Assembly (NCBI GenBank): GCA_035610365.1
Contig: CM069432.1
Span: 266,535,177-266,599,176 of the forward strand
DNA: 64,000 nt
Origin: Aquatica leii
Lineage: Eukaryota; Arthropoda; Insecta; Coleoptera; Lampyridae
Reading direction: 5' to 3'
Within the stretch, counting starts at the first letter, position 1. Every line of letters starts with the position of its first letter. Under the pieces are notes generated by a model. That model searched no databases. It was given only the letters and a program-made list of their open reading frames with translations, and was not told the DNA's origin. Positions 11,171 to 21,869 of the stretch are shown here, piece after piece. The position numbers and the translations under genes are program-made.

Positions 11171-11560
11171 CTACCTAAAAGAAGGCAGCATATCAGTAAT
11201 CTCGTCTAGTATGAGGCAAGAGAGATTAATTTTGTAAGAAGAATGGTGAGCGAAGAGCTTAATATTACTTATGCGGGAGGGAGAGCCCTTTAACCCAGAA
11301 ACTGAAATGTTTATTTGGCAAGTAGGCAATCTTAACTTTTCACATAGGTCTGAACGTATAAAGTTTGATTGGCTGCCCGAATCAAGTAGTCGCAAATAGA
11401 GTGGAAGGTTCCGTAAGTATCAAGAACCACAAAACCTCGATTGTATCCAAGCAGAAAGTCGAAACAATAGGAATGGGGGACTCCAGAAGAGGTTCCAATG
11501 CAGAAGCTTCTCCTGCTTGTCCCCAAAGAATTGACATGAATCAAAGTATGATGCCTACCT
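11171..11560 (-). pseudogene. BEL/Pao aspartic protease (DUF1758-type)
   Basis: Reads RLLDSGSQSNFIRSDLCEKL, the active-site block of the BEL protease (DSGS), then NISVSGLKG. A second frame (11332-11544) carries the preceding VLDTYGTFHS and the spacer. A frameshift separates them. Confidence 0.8.
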
Positions 11561-12300
11561 TTACATATTTTGCACGTAAATTTGGCATGATTTGTGAGAA
11601 ATGACTTGAATTCATCTAAGGTAGGCAGATCGAAATTAGATTTGTTGCGTATAGTTTCCTATTGCCGCGAAGTAGTTGGATCCAATTTTTTTGATGTAAC
11701 AACTATGACACACGTTTAGAATAACTGCTGTGCAAGAGATTGCAGTGCCGTAGCGTGTTTGAAATAAGAATCGCTTACTTTTCTCAGACTGGAAGCAGAT
11801 TCCTTTGTCAAGGGCTCTAGTCCTATAATGGATTTTAAATGTTTCCGAATGAATACTTTAGGCTTATCATATCGGGCAACTAATGAGTTGTAACAATTTC
11901 ATAATAGTTAGCAGAAAACTCTAACGATTTGATTACTTCAGGAGCGGTATTGGATATCGGTAAGATCCGAGTCATCATGAATTAAACTGGAAAATATGTT
12001 TTTGAATTCGATCCAGTTTTCTAAGCTACCTGAGAATGTTCATTTTCGGCAACTGGAAAGATGGTAATCTTTGCGATGTACCAGATTTGCATGAATGTAG
12101 ACTACCATTGGGTGAATTGCGCACTGTATTACGAAGAGACGATTAATTTACTGATTAAATATTCGGCACTTCCCTTTATTAAAAAAAATATTTTCGAATT
12201 CTGAAAAGTCTTGTTCTGCGAGTGGAGGATCATACATTTGCTCAATAATTTTAGCGTGAACTGATTCATATTCTGATAAGTAGGCTGAAGCGTTCTCATA
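11561..12300 (-). pseudogene. BEL/Pao gag remnant
   Basis: The minus strand reads, with stops, YLSEYESVHAKI, then a block with GSLENWIEFKNIFSSLIHDD (DUF1759-type gag core), RKHLKSIIGLEPLTK, LPTLDEFKSFLTNHA and the zinc-knuckle beginning CKICKGRHHTLIH. The order agrees with BEL gag upstream of the protease. Confidence 0.72.
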
Positions 12301-12384
12301 CCTAGTTTGTAATTATAAAATTTGTTTTATTTGTTTTAAACAAAATATACAGTGAATCTCACACAGCTTGACTATAGAACTTTA

Positions 12385-12516
12385 CTTTCAACATTTGGAG
12401 GTACAACCTTAAACTTGTGAGTAGTTTCTTCTTGAAGATTAATAACTTTTTGCTCGTGACGATTCTTCTTTCTCTTAATTTTTGCTTTAGTTTGTCTTTT
12501 ATGATTCTTAAATTAT
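12385..12516 (-). pseudogene. old gypsy gag, middle fragment
   Basis: The sequence with acaaccttaaacttgtgag and ctcgtgacgattctt aligns with gag at 17840-17910 of the younger copy. It is the continuation of the old gypsy copy broken at 7876 by BEL. The younger gypsy copy starts directly to its right. Confidence 0.75.
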
Positions 12517-12915
12517 TGTTGCGAATTTATTTATTATTAACTAATTTATTTACGACTAAAAATACGTTTAGAAATTTATATAAAACAATAATATGCTATC
12601 ACTTACGCGACGATAAGATAAAGCCACTAACTTGTTTGTTTACACTATAAGTCACGTTCACTCGATTCGGTGTACACTGTTATTTATTTAAAACTTCGCA
12701 CGTGCTAATCACTTATTTATCTTCACTTGAATAATCTTCTTAATACAGCTGCATTCGCGTTACGACAATAACTGACCTACGATCTGTCTCGTCGCTATAT
12801 ATAGACATACGGAAATCCTTCTCGAGCGTTCCCAACTTTTCGCTATAACTTCTAGAGAATAGATAACAGCTTCTAGAAGGCTCTTGCATTTGCAAGTAAT
12901 TTCTCGAACGTTTCA
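12517..12915 (-). repeat. 3' LTR of gypsy minus copy
   Basis: It is 399 bp, against 476 bp for the 5' LTR. The difference is mainly one ~75-bp deletion, including the block with aattaaccgaactaatt. Elsewhere it differs at a handful of bases. In element orientation it starts TGAAACG, not TGTAACG as in the plus copy. Confidence 0.92.
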
Positions 12916-12928
12916 CTGCCCCCTTCTT
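12916..12928 (-). other. polypurine tract
   Basis: AAGAAGGGGGCAG directly before the 3' LTR in element orientation; the expected plus-strand primer. The same 13 bases precede the 3' LTR of the plus copy at 27833-27845. Confidence 0.8.
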
Positions 12929-12982
12929 AGGACTGTTCTGTCCCAGAACAGGAGACTGGATGCGACACCGGTAAAAGGGATC

Positions 12983-13039
12983 GTGGCGATAGCGGCAGCT
13001 TCCTCCATTTCGGCAACTTCCTTGACCATAAAAGTAACA
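12983..13039 (-). other. CCCH zinc finger after the macrodomain
   Basis: Spacing C-x7-C-x5-C-x3-H in CYFYGQGSCRNGGSCRYRH fits a CCCH finger, a fold that commonly binds RNA. It is conserved in the plus copy (27720-27776) and the third copy (53120-53180). It lies about 25 codons before the element's 3' LTR. Confidence 0.82.
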
Positions 13040-13075
13040 GTCAATGGACTTTTCCTGACCCAATACTCTCCTCGG

Positions 13076-13510
13076 TTGGTAACTACAGACCAACACTTGA
13101 ATGCCTGTTCCTCGGAAGACGACCTCCAACATGTTTCGAACTGTCTTCCAATTCAGTTGATCTAAGCCACAACCAAGCTTGGGTACTGCCAATTTCTTAA
13201 CATGATGGAACTCCATTTGTCTCTTGAGACTCCATAATGTTCGCCACAGATCTTTGTATAACAGCTTGACACGTGAGTATTTCTTGGTGACCAGATAGAA
13301 AACGAAGCGTCCGTCACCACGTAGTCCTAAAACTTTTCCGACTGCCGGTTGCTGTCTTCGTAATTCATCTAGCTGCCCAAACTTCTTTTTAAACACGACT
13401 GCAACCCCATTGGACATGTCAAGGTCCTCGCTCACGCAATGTGCGATGGCGTAATCTTTTTGTGTCTGGAACAGGTCTTGTTGTTCCTCGGTGGTAACTC
13501 CGAACCTAGC
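13076..13510 (-). other. TARG1/OARD1-like macrodomain in gypsy Pol (minus copy)
   Basis: About 145 residues with the order and motifs of the TARG1/OARD1 macrodomain: QDLF near the start, AHCVSEDLDM, GVAVVFKKKFG, a hydrophobic block with VFYLVTKK, then LAVPKLGCGLDQLNW and a final strand IQVLVCSY. In human TARG1 the catalytic residues are Lys84 (ITKK) and Asp125 (GCGLD); both align here, at K294 and D335 of the frame starting at 14164. TARG1 hydrolyses ADP-ribose from Glu/Asp and also acts on ADP-ribosylated DNA. Fold assignment is strong from motifs; activity and role in the element are inference. Confidence 0.9.
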
Positions 13511-14208
13511 TTTTCCAGAACCTCCGTATAAGTTTATAAACTTCTCGAACTCCATTTCTTCGATTGGATTCCTGGTTCTGCTACTTATTACTCTGGTTCG
13601 GACCTGAACTTGCGCATTGTGGTTATCGCCAGCAAACGGGGCTAGACGATCGACGTGGACCACTTTTGGCTTGCCTTTGGGCGGTTTTCGGATGCGGTAT
13701 ATAACGTCGTTAATACGCTGCACGACTTCATAGGGGCCCTCCCATTGCCTTTGCAGCTTCGGCGACAAACCACGTCTCCTTTGAGGGTTATACAGCCAGA
13801 CCATATCGCCAGGTTGAAACCCACCATTTTGCGCCTTGACGTCATATCTTGTTTTCATCCTGTCGCTGGCAATTTGTGTGTTTTTACGGACCTCTTCATG
13901 TACTTCGTCTAACCTCTTGGCCAGCTTGCTGACGTAATCTTCTCCAGCAACTTCTTCTTCCGGTCTTCGCCCAAATTGAAGATCGCATGGTAATCTTATC
14001 TCACGACCGAGCATGACACAGGATGATGTTTGGCCTGTGCTTTCGTGAACGGATGATCGGTATGCCATTAAGAAAAGGTGCAAGTACTGATCCCAGTCCC
14101 TTTGGTGTTCGGACACTACCTTGGCTAAGTACTTGCCCATTGTTCGATTCATCCGTTCAACCATGCCATCAGACTGAGGATGGAGAGGTGTTGTCCTAGT
14201 CTTTTTAA

Positions 14209-14742
14209 TTCCTAACAGTCGGCAAAATTGCGGCCTTGATCGGAGTGTAATTCCAACGGAACTCCAAACCGGCAGAAAAACTACTTTACTAATACGTCAG
14301 CGACTGTAGCTGCTTCCTGATTGGGTATGGCGTAAGCCTCCGTCCATTTCGTGAAATAATCCATCGCCACCAGGATGTATTTATTTCCCGAATCGGATTC
14401 TGGGAACGGCCCTGCGATGTCAATCGCTACTCTTTCCAAAGGGCTTCCTACGTTGTATTGTTTCATGGGTGCTTTGCGCTTTCTCGCTGGAACATTTCCT
14501 GAAGCGCAGACTAGGCATTTACGGCACCATTTCATGACGTGCTCTTTGCAGTTCATCCAGTAGAATCGTTCTCGAACTTTACCCAACGTCTTCTTAATGC
14601 CAAAGTGTTCTCCTGATGTCCCATCGTGTAGATGCTTCAACACTTCTGTCACCCTGCTCTTCGGCACTACCAGCTGTAGTCTGTTTCCCGTGCCCTCGGC
14701 ACTTTCTAGGGATCGCTTAAGAAGACCGTCTTCTACTATCAA
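14209..14742 (-). pseudogene. gypsy integrase, zinc-binding and first core part
   Basis: Residues show the HHCC domain (H and H in HDGTSGEHFG, C and C in CRKCLVC), then DIAGPFPESDSGNKYILV with the first catalytic Asp and WTEAYAIPNQE. A GAG-to-TAG change gives a stop after VADVLVK (near 14281). Further on, a deletion of about 32 bp before the catalytic Glu block breaks the frame relative to the plus copy. A TAG also separates this part from RNase H at 14746-14748. Confidence 0.9.
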
Positions 14743-14748
14743 GAAGTC

Positions 14749-16656
14749 CTACTGCGCCCAGTACGCTTTGATATTTCTGCCCAAAGCACTCACTTCTTCC
14801 CAGGTTGGTCGTCGGCCGATTTCTTTCCAGTCGAGAAGTTGTCTTATTTCAGGATCGTCTTCTTGTTCGCGACGTAACTGCTCAGGTTCCCACTCATCAT
14901 CAACCATAGCAGTTCTCCGGAGACATTCGACTTTTTCTTCCAGTCGCGAACAATGGCTGCAGTCCGCCGGACATGGTCTTCTGGACAAGGCATCAGCGTT
15001 TCGATGACTGCTTCCGGCACGGTGTTCTGTGTCATAGTCATACTCTTGCAGTCTCTCGATCCATCTTGCCACTTGTCCTTCTGGGTTACGGAACTGCAGA
15101 AGCCATTTTAAAGCGGCGTGGTCTGTTCTCAGTAAAAATTTTCGTCCATACAAATACTTGTAGAAATGTTCGATGGACTTAACGACTGCTAACAGCTCCC
15201 TCCTAGTCACGCAATAATTCCTTTCTGGCCTGGACAAAACCTTGCTAAAATACGCGATAACTTTTTCTTGTCCATCTTGAACTTGCGAAAGGACCGCGCC
15301 TATGGCCAGATTGCTTGCGTCAGTATCCAAAATAAACTTTCCATCTTCTCTTGGATAACTCAAAATCGGCGAAGTGACTAGGGCCTGTTTTAGTTGATTA
15401 AAAGAATTTTCGCAGTCTTCATTCCATCTAAATTCTGCTTTTTCTTCGGTTAATTTTGTCAATGGTTTGGCAATATTGGCAAATCCGGGTACAAATCTTC
15501 TATAATACGTGCACAACCCAAGGAAACTTCGGACCTGATGTTTGTCGATTGGTCTTGGCCATGCTTGCACTGCTTGGATTTTGTCTGGGTCAGCTCTTAC
15601 TCCATCTCTAGATACGACGTGGCCAAGGTATTGCACTTCCTTCTTAAATACGTGGCACTTCCTTGGGCTCAGTTTAAGGTTAGCCCCACGTAATCGCTGG
15701 AACACTTCCTTCAAGTTGTTCAAGTGTTCTTCAAACGACCTTCCAACCACGATCACGTCGTCCAGGTAAACCAAGCACGTCTTCCAAAACAATCCGCGCA
15801 AGATGGTCTCCATCAAACGCTCGAACGTTGCAGGAGCGTTACACAGGCCGAAGGGCATTACAGTAAACTGCCACAAACCAGTTCCGATCGTAAAAGCTGT
15901 TTTTTCACGATCCTTAGGTTCTAATTCTACCTGCCAGTATCCACTCTTTAAATTTAACGTAGAAAACCACTGGGATCCTGACAGGGTGTCTAGCGTATCG
16001 TCAATTCTGGGTAAAGGGTAGCTGTCCTTTTTGGTCACGTCGTTTAGCTGTCTGTAGTCTACGCAAAACCTTGTTGATCCATCCTTCTTCTTTACGAGTA
16101 CCACTGGGGATGCCCATGGACTACTTGAAGGTTCAATCACGCCTTCTCTCTTCATATCCGTAAATATTTGTTCGGCTTCTTCTCTTTTCGCCAAAGGAAG
16201 TCTGCGTGGATGTTGTCGTATCGGTCGAGCGTCTCCGGTATTAATTTTATGTTTCACCACGTTAGTTCTTCCTTTGGAGCCACTCTCCAGCGCGAACACA
16301 TCTTGGTACTCTTGGATCAACACTTTAACTTTAGCCAGCTGGTCTTGGCTGAGGTTTTCGCATTTGGTGGTAAGAATGTCCAATAGATGTTGTGGACACT
16401 TCTTCGGCGACGTATCTTCGTTCGACTTCACGCATCTCACAATTTGTGATACTGGCGTGCATTGGCCTACCACGGTCTTCTTTTTCAACGTTACAGGATC
16501 TAAGTTAATGTTTAAGATCCTTACTGGCATCGTGTTCTTTACTCGTACTAAAGTTCTGCCAACGAGTAGTCCCTTTTCAACTAAGCCGCCCTCCATTGGT
16601 TCAATCGCGCGTATGTAGCCTTCCCGGAGATTTCCATCCAGGTGTGCCATCACCAC
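14749..16656 (-). pseudogene. gypsy RT and RNase H (minus copy)
   Basis: A 635-codon open stretch. RT spans about 150-345, with FCVDYRQLN, PFGLCNAPATFERLM and LVYLDDVIVVG (YLDD at 297-300). RNase H spans about 440-560, with DTDASN, RRELLAVV, RTDHAALKWLL and NADALSR. The first RT catalytic Asp is replaced: TLNLKSGYW here against TLDLKSGYW in the plus copy. A 5-bp deletion at about 16660 throws it out of frame with protease. It ends at a TAG where the plus copy has Trp. Confidence 0.93.
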
Positions 16657-17138
16657 ACCGTCCTTGCAGGCAGAATCACGTCTTCACTCAATAAAACTCG
16701 CACGGCTGCCTTCTCTGACGAATGAAAAGGAATTTCTTCATTGTCGATCTTCAGGACATCGTTCTTCATATCCAAATGGAACCCATACTTCTTTATCACG
16801 TCCATTCCCAGGATAACTTCTTCCGTGATGTCGGCTACCAGTACTTGGTGGTCGAGTACTCCATTTCCCAAACCAATGGTTACTTTGACATGTCCGTGAG
16901 TAGGTATTTCTTCGCCCGTCGCCGTTCGAAGTCGTACTGTTACTGGTGATGTCCTCTCGTTTTCCAATAAGATGTCAGGACGAATGATGGTCTTCGTCGC
17001 TCCCGTGTCAACCAGTAACTGAACGCTTCTTCCATTGATCTTGCCATCGAGATAAATGCTATGCAACTGCTCCCTAGGCGATGCCATTTGAATGGTAATC
17101 TCCGGGGCATGGCTCGTTGAGGTCGACTTTCGCCCCAT
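16650..17138 (-). pseudogene. gypsy aspartic protease (minus copy)
   Basis: Contains the active site LVDTGATKTIIRPD, then ILGMDVIKKYGFHLD. Retroviral-type protease that would cleave Gag-Pol. It ends early at the 5-bp deletion that shifts the frame before the RT linker. It begins just downstream of the gag stop. Confidence 0.9.
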
Positions 17139-17152
17139 TCGGTCGACCCGTT

Positions 17153-18335
17153 CTAGTTTTCCGGACGCTCTTCTGGTCTTCTTTTGGGCTTAGTACAACG
17201 GCGTCGTACGTGGCCCACTTCTCCGCAGTTCCAGCACGTCAGTTCTCTTCCTCGAGCTTCTCGTTCCCGAAATACCCGTCGCACTATGTCTTCAATGCTT
17301 TTTTCTGTGTGCGAGGATACTTCTGCAGCACAACGGAGCTTATGGCTGCCTCGGTGCGAAGCTTGTTTCGCCGCCTCGAACTCCAAAGCATGGGTTAATG
17401 CGTCATCCAACGTCTTCGGTCGAGCTAACCGGAGAGTCTGCTGGGTTTCGCTGTCTCGGAGACTGTCTACAAAAGTTTGAATAGCCAACTGCTCCAAGAA
17501 GGTATCTGGTGCTGTAGGATACACAAGCCGTGTTAATCTAGCGATGTCAGCCTCAAACTCTTGAAGACTTTCGGCGGCTTTCTGAACCCGACTTTTAATT
17601 TGAGCTTGATAGACTTGTTGAAGATGGGCATCTCCATATCTCATTTCTAATCGTGATATTAAGAGTTCGTAATTTTCTTGCAGGTGGTCCGGAACAGTTT
17701 GTAAAATTGCAAGCGCTTCTCCACGTAGGGACACTATTAAAGACGTCGCTTTCTGCTTGTTGCTCCAACCATTAGCTGTAGCTGCGGCTTCAAACTGCTT
17801 GTGGTAGGTTGACCATGGAACTTTACCATCAAAATTCGGTGGTACAACTTTGAACTTATGAGTGTTTTCTTCTCGATGGTCCATTATTAAATCTTCACTC
17901 GTGACGCTTCCTTCACCGTGACAATTCATTTGGTTCATTCTTTCTTCAAGCAGTTTTATTCTGTCTTCTAATTTGTCCTCTATTGCTTCTATTTTCTCAT
18001 TTACAGATTCGCAAATTTCTTCTTTCAAATTTAGCATATCTGCTTGGGGATTCCTCTTGCGCAATTTTGATTTGATTTCCTACACTAACTTGTATTTGTT
18101 CCTCAATAGTCTTTATTTGATTTTCCATGCTCGCTCGTATTTCTTCTTTTAAACTTCTTGAATTTTCCAACAACTTTTCTTTCATTTTCTGTGAATTTTC
18201 TTCCATTTTCTGTGAATTTTCGTGAAACTTTTCTTCCATTTTTCTATTCATCGATTCCTGACCATTTTTGATTGATTCAAGAAATTCAAATAGCTTTGCA
18301 TCCATTTTAACTGCTTGCGAACGCGTCACCGGCAT
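17153..18335 (-). pseudogene. gypsy gag (minus copy)
   Basis: Start MPVTRSQAV at 18335. An N-terminal coiled-coil rich in E, K, N and Q (SQKMEENSQKMKEK) follows. The core has FDGKVPWSTYHKQFE and LQEFEADIARLTRLVYPT, and the end has a CCHC zinc knuckle CWNCGEVGHVRRRC. A 1-bp insertion near 18045 breaks the frame between coiled coil and core (17997-18335 and 17153-18064 are the two frames). Confidence 0.9.
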
Positions 18336-18600
18336 AAATTTAAATATAACACGAATATAAAGTTTCAATACACTACTTTTTAAAATGCAGTTTTTATATA
18401 ACACAAAATTTAATAACTATCTACTTATTTATATTAAACCACTAGTGTACGGAAACGAATTAATATCGCGATCACGCACTTGTTAAAAGTATCGCGTATC
18501 GCGAACAGTTAATTCAATGTTCTTTATTACGGGAGCGATATTAAATTACTTAATGGTATTTACACTAATAAAAATCGCGAACCGTTTGTTTTATTCGATA

Positions 18601-18617
18601 CCCCACACCTGACGCCA
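18601..18617 (-). other. primer binding site
   Basis: TGGCGTCAGGTGTGGGG lies one base inside the 5' LTR in element orientation. A TGG start is expected for pairing with the CCA end of a tRNA. The TGGYGTCA start resembles a Leu tRNA 3' end. The exact tRNA is not established. Confidence 0.6.
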
Positions 18618-18618
18618 C

Positions 18619-19094
18619 TGTTGCGAATTTATTTATTATTAACTAATTTATTTAAACGACTAAAAATACGTTTACTTATTTTAGAAATTTGTACACTTTT
18701 AAATTAACCGAACTAATTAAATTTAAATATCTAAGGATAAAAACTTACAGAAATTTATATAAAACAATAATATGCTATCACTTACGCGACGATAAGATAA
18801 AGCCACTAACTTGTTTGTTTACACTATAAGTGACGTTCACTCGATTCGGTGTACACTGTTATTTATTTAAAACTTCGCACGTGCTAATCACTTGTTTATC
18901 TTCACTTGAATAATCTGCTTAATACAGCTGCGTTCGCGTTACGACAATAACTGACCTACGATCTGTCTCGTCGCTATATATAGACATACGGAAATCCTTC
19001 TCGAGCGTTCCCTACTTTTCGCTATATCTTCTAGAAAATAAATAACAGCTTCTAGAAGGCTCTTGCATTTGCAAGTAATTTCTCGAACGTTTCA
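18619..19094 (-). repeat. 5' LTR of gypsy minus copy
   Basis: 476 bp, TG...CA ends, the same length as the 5' LTR of the plus copy. It contains a TATA-like ctatatatag at 18974-18983, likely the core promoter. Confidence 0.92.
18974..18983 (-). promoter_or_regulatory. TATA-like box in 5' LTR
   Basis: CTATATATAG inside the LTR. The matching site in the 3' LTR is 12795-12804. Placement suits a Pol II start further on in the LTR; assignment by sequence only. Confidence 0.4.
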
Positions 19095-19420
19095 TTATAT
19101 TTAATTTTTTTAGTTTTGCACACCTTCTCTTTTAAACTTAGAATACCTAAGTTTAAGTTTCCTCTTAAACAGTTTTAATCTGGTTTTCAATGTTATCCTA
19201 TATTTGTTCTTTTAAATTTCTAAAACGTTCCAACAATTTTTCTTCTATATTCTGAGAGTTTTTTTCTTCAATTTTCTGAGAATTTTTGATTTTTCTAGAT
19301 TTTTTTTCATTTTATGAAAATTTTCAGACAGTTGATTGATTAGATATTACAAACCTAACTAAAAACACAATACAAACTAAAGCGAAATAACAAACTAACA
19401 GTTTAATAGAAACAACACTT
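19095..19420 (-). pseudogene. old gypsy gag N-terminus and leader
   Basis: Minus-strand reading gives decayed coiled-coil gag (SQKIEEK, NIEEKLLERF, IENQIKTV) matching the N-terminal gag of the younger copies. This is the last piece of the older copy, displaced by the younger insertion at 12517-19094. 19330-19420 is its leader. Confidence 0.68.
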
Positions 19421-19690
19421 ACATTAATTTATTTATCACTGTAATAGCATACCGTCCGCGGATGGAATAATATAATTAGTGACTTAATGCATTTGTTTAT
19501 TTTAACAACACATTCTCTTATAACTTATAGCTACAACTTAGTTCCGATACCTTTTATATTTTTACTTTATCTGAATCTAGATTCTAGAACATTCTCTTGA
19601 CAATTGTCTCAAACTATTTCGGGAACGCTTCAGTATATAGTTTTGGTAACTTCTATTTCCTTTTCTTCTGCTTGCGCATATTTCAATGTT
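19421..19690 (-). repeat. old gypsy 5' LTR fragment
   Basis: Contains taccgtccgcggatggaata and attctagaacattctcttga. It resembles 30640-30980 and, more distantly, the CCGCGGACGTTATC region of the plus-copy LTR. Boundaries are uncertain. Confidence 0.45.
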
Positions 19691-21869
19691 TGTTTAGTTT
19701 CATTATAACGAGAAAGTTTTATAAAATTAATATTTATTTATATTGAAAAGCCAATTAAATCTTTGAGCGGAAATAGATTACCTATCGAAACGGAATTGCA
19801 AAATATACAACGTAATATTATTTAGAAAAAAAACGTTCAACGTAATAATTCTTGTCAAAATGTGTCTTTGCTAATAGCCATAAAAATGTTTCTAGTTTTG
19901 ATTGCTTAGTTATGTAACAATTTTTCTTTGTGAAAAAAAAACAATAAAAAAATCAGGTGATTACTAAATAACAACGATAACAATATTTTCGTTTTTATTG
20001 TTGTTACAAAAGCATATTCCTTTTATAACTAATAAAAATAACACGTGTATTTTTTAAGGTCAATTCTTTAATCATAACCACTTTAAATATTGTAGACTTA
20101 GTCACATCCTAACAACTTTATTTACTACATACACAATCATCTTGACCAATAATGTATACCATATTTTAATTATTTATAATTACGAAGTATATATGAGAAT
20201 AATTAATAATCGTTTAATCACGTGAAATCAATTCCATTTTATTTGCTAATTGTTGATAAATCGAACATGGATTAATTTGCTTTGGGAAATTAAAAAAAAA
20301 CATTTCGCAGAAGAAATGCCTATATGTGACGTTTTTCGCACGTTGTTGATAAAATCAATTTTAAAGAAGAAATAACTGGAATACACTAATATTTACACAA
20401 TTTGTCATTCAAGTTTGTTTATTGATAAGATGATTGTTTTTAGATATGAACTTGAAACACTCTAATGCCCGCGCCTAACCTTTATGCAAATTTTATAAGT
20501 GGCGCCGAAAATATTTACTACGTTATTACGTAGGTACAGATTAAATATTTTCAAAAATTGCTTTCATTTATATATTTTGCAACAGCTAAGAAGAATGTTC
20601 TGTCACAACAGAAGTATTGTTAAAAGATGACAAAATATGCTTCTTTCCTTTTATTATTATTTCCTACGGTTTTAATCAAAAGATTAAGTTTACAAAAAAT
20701 TGTTCTGGTTATTTGAACAACTACAATACCGAGATACATCAAATGAATAATTTTACTTACATTTTTAATGTTACTTTAAATATATCACAAAAAAGCCAAT
20801 TAACTCAAAATTTTGCATTTTTTTGTACGTTATCCTTTATATGCTAAGTAAGATGAGAACACCCAGTAATAATTCGTTACTTCCATAACAAAAAATGATC
20901 AGTTTGTCAGTCATATTCCCACACAACTGAAACACATTCACTGAATATTCAGTGAATATTTAAGAAAAAATATTGAATGTTTATAAAATATACAAGTTCT
21001 TACAAACAATATTACATGAATATTATTTAAGAATATAAATCTGTTACGAAACACTAATTTTCTCAAATGTAAGACTTTCGTTTTACACTTTCTCACGACT
21101 ACAAAAATAAGCCATTTTAAGGATTCTGCACATATTTTTCGTTGTCTCCTTTTTTGATTTGCTTCTGATTTCAGATAATTCCCTAGTACTACTATTGCTT
21201 CAAAGTATTTTTATATTAAATTTATATTACCATAACATTCATATTATTATCACAAACTTAGTAGCATGCCTTAAATTGTAAGTATAACCTAAAACTTACT
21301 AACTAGATATCCAGTATTTTTTATTTCAATTTTACTCACCGCTAATGCTTTAACTAATGACCACATCCTGCAATCTACATCATCTCGGTTCACATTAATA
21401 AAAAAAAATCATTTAAAAAGTCGATCGGTAGCCATTGCACAACTTCACATTTTAATAACAAACAATATGATGAAATTTACCGGGATGTGTAAATAGGAGT
21501 ATATCAGACTGCATTACAGATTAAATATTTTTAAAGAATTTACATAATTACGTTCATCTATAAACTAGCATATACGGTTATTACTAGTTTTAATGTTACA
21601 AGTATGATTTTTATTAAAAAACTGCTAAGAGTGATGTAAATACAGATAACAATTTAGAGAAATATTCACAACTAAATTTCCTAAACTAAAGTATTAATTG
21701 AATCTCTTTAGTTTAAACGTGTTAACATAGAAAAAGTTAAAAATAACAAAAACCTTTGGAAAGTAGGTACATGCGTACATATTCAATATTCTTAGCACAT
21801 TCTGTGAATATACATATAACGTTTTTTGAATATTTGAAGAATATACAATTGGAAATATTCACTAAATAT
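19691..21869. other. A+T-rich sequence without recognised genes
   Basis: No coding similarity seen. 20930-21040 and 21780-21869 hold several gaatatt/aatattc repeats, the kind of sequence into which the plus gypsy copy inserted. Confidence 0.5.

Larger units (their letters stand above)
7877..12384 (-). mobile_element. BEL/Pao retrotransposon, degenerate, inserted in the old gypsy gag
   Basis: The minus strand carries gag, a DUF1758-type protease, RT, RNase H, integrase zinc-binding and core, and a DUF5641 C-terminus, in BEL/Pao order. A ~27-bp string containing aaacaaaatatacagt recurs near both ends (8024-8050 and 12337-12363), probably LTR remains. Full LTRs are not recognisable. The gypsy gag sequence on both sides is collinear apart from a gap of about 75 bp, which shows the insertion. 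Confidence 0.85.
12903..14164 (-). pseudogene. gypsy Pol C-terminal part: integrase core end, IN C-terminal domain, macrodomain, CCCH finger
   Basis: A single frame of about 420 codons ending at the 3' LTR. A T-to-A change at the LTR start removes the stop used in the plus copy, so translation could run on to 12740. Residue 1 is taken at 14164. Residues 1-12 hold the integrase catalytic Glu block (VERMNRTMG). Residues 100-175 are the IN C-terminal domain with WEGPYEVVQ and HVDRLAPF. A linker follows, then the macrodomain at about 219-363 and the CCCH finger at 376-394. The macrodomain is thus fused in frame to integrase, with no separate start needed. No transmembrane segment or other env feature is visible. 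Confidence 0.92.
12517..19094 (-). mobile_element. gypsy retrotransposon with macrodomain, minus copy
   Basis: A 6.58-kb LTR retrotransposon of the Ty3/gypsy type. LTRs lie at 12517-12915 and 18619-19094, beginning TG and ending CA in element orientation. A 4-bp duplication TTAT flanks it (12513-12516 and 19095-19098). Order: gag, protease, RT, RNase H, integrase, macrodomain, CCCH finger. It is inserted in the gag of an older copy of its own family. Frameshifts in gag and before RT, stops after RNase H and in integrase, and a mutated RT Asp make it non-autonomous. Confidence 0.95.

Noticed and set aside
12740-12902. C-terminal extension of the macrodomain-CCCH frame into the LTR
   Set aside because: The plus copy stops at the LTR start; in the minus copy a single base change removes that stop, so the extension is read-through of LTR sequence.
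13076-13510. Reading the extra Pol domain as an env gene
   Set aside because: There is no signal peptide, transmembrane segment, furin-like site or separate frame; the motifs match a macrodomain.
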